This document shows, in pieces, positions 58,168-64,000 of a stretch of 64,000 nucleotides of DNA. The DNA is taken from positions 310,001 through 374,000 of the forward strand of contig JANVFP010000006.1 of assembly GCA_027919835.1 (NCBI GenBank), given 5' to 3'. This DNA comes from Lentinula raphanica (taxonomy: Eukaryota; Basidiomycota; Agaricomycetes; Agaricales; Omphalotaceae). The translations under genes were made by a program, and so were the position numbers. The first letter of the stretch is position 1. Every line of letters starts with the position of its first letter. The notes beneath the pieces are model-generated. The model searched no databases and was not told where the DNA came from. It worked only from the letters and a program-made list of their open reading frames with translations.

Positions 58168-58677
58168 GTTCACGCTGTGGTCGTGGTAGTTTTTCGAACA
58201 GAGACGTGCCACGGCGTATTACGGCAGCCGGCGCGTCAGGACAGGCCAGGACCTGGACCGTTGAATGAACTTCAGTCTTCAACGTTGCAACTTGGCTCCA
58301 TCCGTCATCTTTTCGTTCACTGCTCTCTGCTCTATCTCTTTATCTCTAGGCCATCCTCTCAACGTCAAAACGACTCCACAACGCAAATGAATGGACCTGG
58401 TTGAAGGAGGAAAATTTCATTGACCGTTACTGCTTTTTTGCATACTAGTCAAACAATCAAACCTTCAAGTTCACTCCTCAATTGCTCCATGTATTTGGCA
58501 GGAAGATGTCGATCAACCTATGATATCGCCTATATACGTATAACGCATTGTTCCTCCTATGAGACCCGATAGGTTACAGTGTCATATCTGTTCGTAGCTC
58601 CATTTTTCAACCAGGTTCGGGAAGCGCTCTATACTACTTAAGTAAAGTACAAGTGGCAAACTGAAGACGTTCCTCCT
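58168..58677. other. Intergenic, nothing recognised
   Basis: Promoter side of the chromodomain gene and the first BRI3-like gene. Confidence 0.4.
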
Positions 58678-59305
58678 ATGTCAACTCCCTTGGCAACTTC
58701 TAACATGTCAGATCCACCCCCATACTCATCAATCATGAACGGATACCCAGTGACCCGAAAGATACGACGTACGCCTTCTATGCTGCGGTCTCAACCTTTC
58801 CGTGGACAATATCCTTTGCAACCTCTTCGTCCGGCCATGACACAGTCCAATGGAACGCTACAACTACAGGGCATCAATCCACAGCAGACAGGGGAACAAT
58901 ACAGTGCTCAATGTACGTCTGGAGTATATATTATATTTTGCGCAATGGATGAACATCTGCTTGCCAGTATTTGCGCTGTGCGCTCAGGGTATTCATGATC
59001 CCCACACGGAATACGGTAAGTTGAAAGGTTACCGCATATGTATGAGATTCTGGATTCACTGACTCAATGAAACAATAGGTATGCGCGGTATCATAACTGC
59101 AGTCGTGTGTCAGTCCTTCAAAATATCCCTCCTGGGTCATTGATGCTCATTCCAACATCAAGGTTTTCCATGTGGCCTCATGTGTCTATCGTACGTTTGA
59201 TCCATAATAAGTACTTACCTGTGACTGTCAATAACTGGTATCTTTCACAGCAATGATGCAGAGCAACGATGCCATCGGTGTGGAATACGCTTGGATGGCA
59301 AATGA
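58678..59305 (+). CDS. BRI3-like small membrane protein, tandem copy 1
   Basis: Five exons with the same intron positions as copy 2. A Pro/Gln-rich cytosolic N-terminus (MSTPLATSNMSDPPPYSS; the second Met at 58705 may be used) is followed by FALCAQGIHDPHTEYG, MRGIITAVVCFPCGLMCL and a Cys-rich end EQRCHRCGIRLDGK. The last block, a membrane segment followed by CxxC, is typical of Brain protein I3-type proteins. Versus copy 2 it has FALC for FAQC and FPCG for FPIG, so it is diverging. Confidence 0.72.
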
Positions 59306-60225
59306 ACGTTGTGATCATCACCTTCATCCGTGGCGTTAAAGGCCCGGGCCCTATCGTCATACCCACCGGAGTTCACTGGCAGCCATTTCGCCCTCTCTAT
59401 GTCTTTCCCATCGATGTATCCGGCTGGCTTGTATTATCTCGATTGGATGCTAGTGCACAGGGCAATTTCGAGATTTGAGCAATGATCATAGTAAAAGTTC
59501 AAGTTAACCCTTTGTTCAAGAGTGGTCACTGTACTAAGCTTTTCGTTCTGTCTGGGGTCACTCCCCTATGCCTAACTCTCACTTAGACTATGTATGTAGG
59601 CTCGCCACAATCAAGAGTGGAGCGTGAGGCTAAGCTATACAGTCAAGCATTTCTGACATATATTTCACTTGCATAGGTTTAGTCTGCGGGAGGCTACTAT
59701 ATACTGTGGCTGGTTGCAGCTTAAACACCTAGCATTTTTGTTTGGTGTGTGTAGATTACTGTTATGGTTGGGGTGAAGTTCATTTGACGAGGAAGAGAGG
59801 GAGAAGAAAACATAGAATCGGACCTTGTTGGGACGGCAGCAATGGTTCAAAGAGTCACGGTGAGGTTGAGGAGGGTTGAGGAAATGGATGAATCATGGAT
59901 GAACCTGATGATTCTGGGTAAGTAAACTGAATCCTCGCCCAAGTTATCAGCGTAGTCAACGTTCTGTGCTCTCCAATTGATCAAGATGTATCTGGCAGAT
60001 TGAAGATGTTTGATTATCCTATGGTTCCGCTTGCATATAGGCTACGTACAACGCATCGTTCGTTGCCGCTCCTCAAGCTGGACCCGACGGGCCAGCCGCC
60101 ACAGCACTGGAGCCGGCTTCCAAATCTAATATTTGGCAGTGCAAAATCCCCTTTAAATACGAGGAGCCTGGAGCAAGTTCTTGAGACATTGCTCTAACCT
60201 CGACTGTCAACTCCCAACTCAAAAC
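59306..60225. other. Spacer between the two BRI3-like genes
   Basis: No supported gene. Contains the promoter of copy 2. Confidence 0.4.
60152..60159 (+). promoter_or_regulatory. TATA-like box of BRI3-like copy 2
   Basis: TTTAAATA, 67-74 bp before the start codon. Confidence 0.4.
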
Positions 60226-60902
60226 ATGTCACTTCCACCCGCGTACTCATCGACCGCCATGGCAGACGGAATCCCAGCATCCGAACAGAAGATTCATATG
60301 CAGCCTCCTCCGCTACAGTCTCAACCTTCTGATGGACAATATCCTCCTCGTGCGGCCATGGTACAACCTGGAATGCCACAACCTGCCATGCCATACCAGC
60401 CTGCTGGTCCGGGAACGTTCATGTCACAACCACAGAGCATCCCGGGTCCACAGCCGCAGGTCGTAGGGGATCAATATAGAGCTCAATGTACGTCCAGGGT
60501 ACTGAATATTTTACCCATCGAATGAACATTTTCTTGCCAGTATTTGCGCAGTGCGCTCAGGGCATTCATGACCCTCACACGAAATACGGTAAATCGAAAG
60601 ACACCAGTTATGACAATCCAGAATCGCTGACTTGAATGAACAATTCTTGACCTAGGGGTCTGCGGTATCATAACTGCAGTCGTTTGTAAGTTCTTTGAAT
60701 TATGTTTCTTCATCGCTGCCACATTCCTTGGGCAACTGAAACTTTTTGCCCAACTCAAAAGGTTTTCCGATTGGCCTTATATGTCTATTGTACGTTCCGT
60801 TCACAATACACACCTTCTATGAGTGTTACTCATTGGAATCTTTGCAGCACTGATAGAGAACAACGTTGCCATCGGTGTGGAATACGCTTGGATGGCAAAT
60901 GA
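60226..60902 (+). CDS. BRI3-like small membrane protein, tandem copy 2
   Basis: Exons 60226-60487, 60541-60588, 60656-60685, 60762-60789 and 60848-60902 give 140 residues. The N-terminal 90 residues are Pro/Gln-rich (MSLPPAYSSTAMADG, MPQPAMPYQPAGPG). Then FAQCAQGIHDPHTKYG, VCGIITAVVCFPIGLICLF and DREQRCHRCGIRLDGK. The hydrophobic CGII-AVVCFPIGLICLF segment plus CxxC fits the BRI3 (Brain protein I3) family, a small endolysosomal/Golgi membrane protein group with PPxY-like N-termini (here PPAY). Last exons of the two copies are nearly identical. Confidence 0.78.
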
Positions 60903-61333
60903 ATGTAATAACCATCTCTGACTTCATCATCATTCGTTTTATGACGGTGTAGCGAAAGTGTCATCGTACCCACCGCAGCTCACTGACCTGAGGCAGCCCG
61001 CTTTTTTACGAGGCTGTCTGCCTCAACGATGTGGTATCGAGCTAGTTTTCATTTTGAGGCTTCGCTGGCAAGCACAACTTCGGAAGCCCGGGTCTAGAAT
61101 CACCGTTAATGGCACTTTGATATCCTCATCTAAGTCAACACAAGATTATGATAGTTTGATGCGAATAGCAGAGCCTTTGTTTCAAGAGATAAGTGGCATG
61201 AGTTAGTCTCCTGAGTCAGACTAGTAGAATGAAAATGTGCAAGAAAGTCGTTGCACTCAAAGTTCTATAGGCATGAGTAGACATAGACAAGCTGTGAAAT
61301 TCAGGTTTGCCCACTCAGTGGGGGGACCTTCAT
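60903..61333. other. Intergenic, nothing recognised
   Basis: No supported gene between BRI3-like copy 2 and the convergent secreted-protein gene. Confidence 0.4.
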
Positions 61334-62198
61334 TCATCCTTCCTTCTCAGGCTTCGCTCCCTGACTTTCTCCCTTCCTCCCTTCGTTCCCTCCCTGTCCT
61401 CCCCTACTAACTACTCGGTGCTCGATGAATTGCCCTGCTCCGATATCGATCAAACCCTCACACGGCTCCTCTAACGTGCAACCCAAATCGACTTTCAGAT
61501 ACTCTCGTTTTGGGTCATTTCTTGGGTGCACATCTGTCCAGTACCTGATGCGAAATGACTTATCAGTTGCGGGACCCTGGCACCATATGAAGCAGCCAAG
61601 AAGTTTCCTCGTCCTTCCTCCGGCCTTGTACGAGTTCTCGAAATGGATCGGTAAGCTTTCCAGGTTGGCCTTTTCAAATTGCTCGAATGCCGGCTTCCTG
61701 TCATTCTCCTTCCAAATGGCGAAGAAGACGCTAGAGAATACAGCAGATGGGATACTAGCCTTGTGGCCTCTCGTAGTAGGTTCGCCCGCATGATCACCAA
61801 TGAACTCGACACGGATGACTGCCACTTGCTTCTTCTTTAAGGAAGGGTCGTAATTAGGAAAGACGGGAAACTTTCCGTCTGATCTGAGTTTATACGAGAA
61901 ACTCTGAATGACAATACTGCGGGTCAGCAAGTGTCTATCCATAGCATTGCGGCCGGATTAACTCACCGTGGACCCATCGTCCATAGAATCTGATTTCGAG
62001 GTATATTGCTCTGAGTTTGACTCAGGTTTCTGGATGTTATGAAGCCCATTCAGATTCATAGCATGTATGCATACTGGGACCAATGAACTCACAGTCTGAG
62101 AGGGAGTAAACAGTAGGTTACCCGGAGTTGGGACCGAATACACAGTAGCGAATACAGCAAACAAAACGTAGATACGATTCAAGCGCATGTGTATCATT
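61334..62198 (-). CDS. Secreted protein of unknown function
   Basis: Start MIHMRLNRIYVLFAVFATVY with signal peptide ending near SVPTPGN (second Met at 62189 also possible). A probable 66-nt intron (GTGAGT near 62093 to CATCCAG) and a second from GTGAGT near 61965 to CATTCAG near 61907 give about 250 residues. Mature blocks: YKLRSDGKFPVFPNYDPS, VAVIRVEFIGDHAGEP, FFAIWKENDRKPAFEQFE, LGCFIWCQGP, FRIRYWTDVHPRNDPKREYL, VDLGCTLEEPCEG. Four Cys in the C-terminal half could form disulphides. The end is Gly/Glu/Lys-rich. Family not recognised. Confidence 0.65.
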
Positions 62199-62624
62199 GA
62201 TTCTGAAAAACAAGAGTTATCAGCTTGAGTTGCTATACAAAAGATTGAAGGCCTTCTGCAAGGCTGAGCTTCGATGTCCACTGACCAATGTTGACCTATA
62301 GACGTCAACTTGCAAAGAGTCAGTCCAAGACTGTGATTCAAATGAGGAGAGAAATATTTACTTTTTAGCGAAGAGGCAAGAGTTTGATTGAAATGATGTC
62401 GGCGATGACAACGTTGACCAATAAGAGAAGTGGGATATGACCAGCAGAATTCCTGGGGAAATCGTCTCTAGATTGAGCCTATAAGTATCTGGATTGTCAG
62501 TGCGCAAAATGCATCGATTGACGATAATAAGCGGGCAGGTAACCAATGGATACATGAGGCTGTGTCCCACATGTGGTTGTACACTGCCGGGCCACTGGCA
62601 GCCATGCGGACTCGGAGCGCAAAG

Positions 62625-63480
62625 CCATAAACATCAAAAGGCGCACTGTTCTAACCGTAGTGAGCCGTAGCGCAGTGCTGTTATCGAAGATAATCGCGAT
62701 GATACTGCATAGTGCAGGATCAGTCGTCATATGTTTTGAGCGAGTTTTCACAGCTTTTCACCTGATGTCCATGGAGCGAGGTCCCCCTTCCATTGAAAGA
62801 CTCGATAAGGTCGCGAAGAAAGCATCAAAAGACGCACCGTTGCGATCATAACGCAGTGCTTTTATCGGTTCATGCGATGATACTGCAGGATTAATTATCA
62901 TACTATACATTTGAGCTTGAACTTTGAGCCTGATATGTGAGATTCCCTTTCTCCAAAGGAGTTCGGACGTAGTGGCGTGGAGTCTTTGTCGGTTTCCAAA
63001 CCTTGAAAGACTCGAAAAGATTGCTGAGAAAGAACGCCGTTGCGATCATAGTGCAGTCCAGCTATTGAAGATCACATGCAATGATACTGCAAGACCAGTT
63101 ATCATATCTGAAGAGCGAGTTTCAAGTATGCAGCAAGATTCCATCAAAAGGCGCACCTTGACGATCATAGAGCGATGCTGAATTGATTGGAGATCATACG
63201 ATTACTATAGGATCAGTTATCATATCTCTTGAGCAAGTTTCATCCTGTTTCATCTTGATATGTATGCAGCAAGGTTCCCTTTCCATCAGTCGAAAAGATC
63301 ACGGAAAAAGCATCAAAAGGCGCACCAGGGCGCACCATTGTGATCACAGTGCAGTGCTGTTATCGAAGATCAAATGCAGAATCAGTCGTTGTATCTGTTG
63401 ACTCATGAGTTTCCATATGTCTGCAGCAAAGGTACCATTCCCTTCCATTGAGAAACTCGAGAAGATTATGGAAGTGAGTA
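62625..63480. repeat. Degenerate tandem repeat, about five units of 110-220 bp
   Basis: Units share, in order, GCATCAAAAGGCGCACC, GATCATAGTGCAGTGCTGTTAT, GATACTGCAGGATCAGTTAT, CATATCTTTTGAGC and CCCTTTCCATTGAAAGACTC. Copies begin near 62630, 62820, 63025, 63130 and 63305; the third is shortened. Open frames over them carry stop codons and are not coding. Confidence 0.75.
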
Positions 63481-63689
63481 TGCGAGTACAAGTATTGTAT
63501 ATTGACTGAACGTAGAGACTCGACGATCTATAGGAAGAAGTAGAAACTTGAAAAAGTAAGGAATGGTCAAAATCGATTCAAGAGTCGCGTCACAAATTAC
63601 AACAGAAACAACTCACCAGTAACTCCCGAGCGTTCGAGCTTTTTCACTATCTCGAGTCTCCGGAATCTAGTGTGGTGCGGCGTTATTGG

Positions 63690-64000
63690 TTATTGTGTGT
63701 TGCACTGACTTTTGGAGACAATGGTTTCTCTTTTGTAAAGCTGAGCGCTGTTTCCATTGCCCAGTCCTGTGAGGGAATTCCTGCGTCCTTTGCCCAGAGC
63801 GTCCAGTCCTATGTGACTATCAATAAAATTCAAAGAAGGGTTCGAATATCTCATACCAAGCCTTAATGCTCGCCTCTTTTCATCAGGTCTTTCACGGCTT
63901 GAACATAGAGTTCCCATTCGTCAAGCCGATACTTCTCTTTCATGAATCGTTATCACAAAACCTTGCGCCTGAATCGGCCTGATCCTCTCTTGTCCAGCAT
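63690..64000 (-). pseudogene. Decayed paralog of the secreted gene at 32.7 kb (runs off right edge)
   Basis: Read on the minus strand, the DNA aligns with 33580-33840: CTGGACAAGAGAGG then a segment encoding EYRLDEWELYVQAVKDLM (cf. KYPDEWELYVEAVKEL), the intron GTATGAGA..., and GGACTGGAC followed by an AAAGGACGCAGGAA-like stretch. It has TAA just before the intron where the intact gene has TAT, and frame changes upstream. Homology covers intron as well as exon, so it is a DNA-level copy, not a retrocopy. Confidence 0.75.

Noticed and set aside
1..64000. CRISPR array, bacterial operon or phage
   Set aside because: Spliced genes throughout and eukaryotic protein families; the only regular short repeats are coding or satellite repeats.

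Overview
The window is nuclear DNA of a filamentous basidiomycete. The evidence is dense genes on both strands, most split by 45-65 nt GT-AG introns (plus at least four GC-AG introns), a DUF6534 membrane protein and a COMT-type O-methyltransferase of the kinds common in mushroom-forming fungi, and many small lineage-specific secreted proteins. An agaricomycete (probably Agaricales) fits best; I cannot name the species from sequence alone.

Layout. 0-2 kb: 5' part of NPR2 (minus) divergent from OGG1. 2.4-3.1 kb: a small secreted precursor with ten near-identical octapeptides bounded by Kex2 sites and X-Pro dipeptides, laid out like the yeast alpha-factor precursor; this is the most interesting gene here. 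3.6-12.4 kb: accessory block with a Helentron-like element, a tandem family of secreted proteins (one pseudogene split by two head-to-tail elements carrying micro- and minisatellites, one intact gene, one 3' fragment). 12.5-26 kb: conserved housekeeping block (small hydrophilic protein, N-myristoyltransferase, UFD1, CCT4, a mitochondrial carrier, an RRN6-like Pol I factor, mitochondrial ribosomal protein uL3m). 26-35.5 kb: DUF6534 protein, a second Helentron-like element in opposite orientation, and several secreted or small membrane proteins. 36-45 kb: an LRR-like protein, a LisH-CTLH-CRA protein, an O-methyltransferase, a disordered His-rich protein, a GPI-anchored Ser/Thr-rich protein. 45-58 kb: RAD54, LIN1/CD2BP2, a PQ-loop transporter, IPK1, a PWWP-like protein and a chromodomain protein. 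58-64 kb: two tandem BRI3-like genes, a secreted protein, a degenerate tandem-repeat field, and a pseudogene paralogous to the secreted gene at 32.7 kb.

How genes relate. Housekeeping genes are often paired head-to-head with very short shared promoters (NPR2/OGG1 61 bp, UFD1/CCT4 107 bp, RRN6/uL3m 137 bp with a duplicated telobox, IPK1/PWWP 123 bp). DNA repair and chromatin functions recur (OGG1, RAD54, PWWP-like, chromodomain), as do ribosome supply (RRN6, uL3m) and nutrient or phosphate signalling (NPR2, IPK1, PQ-loop). Where exon chains are given, the reading frame closes across all junctions unless stated. Family names rest on recognised motifs, not on a database search.
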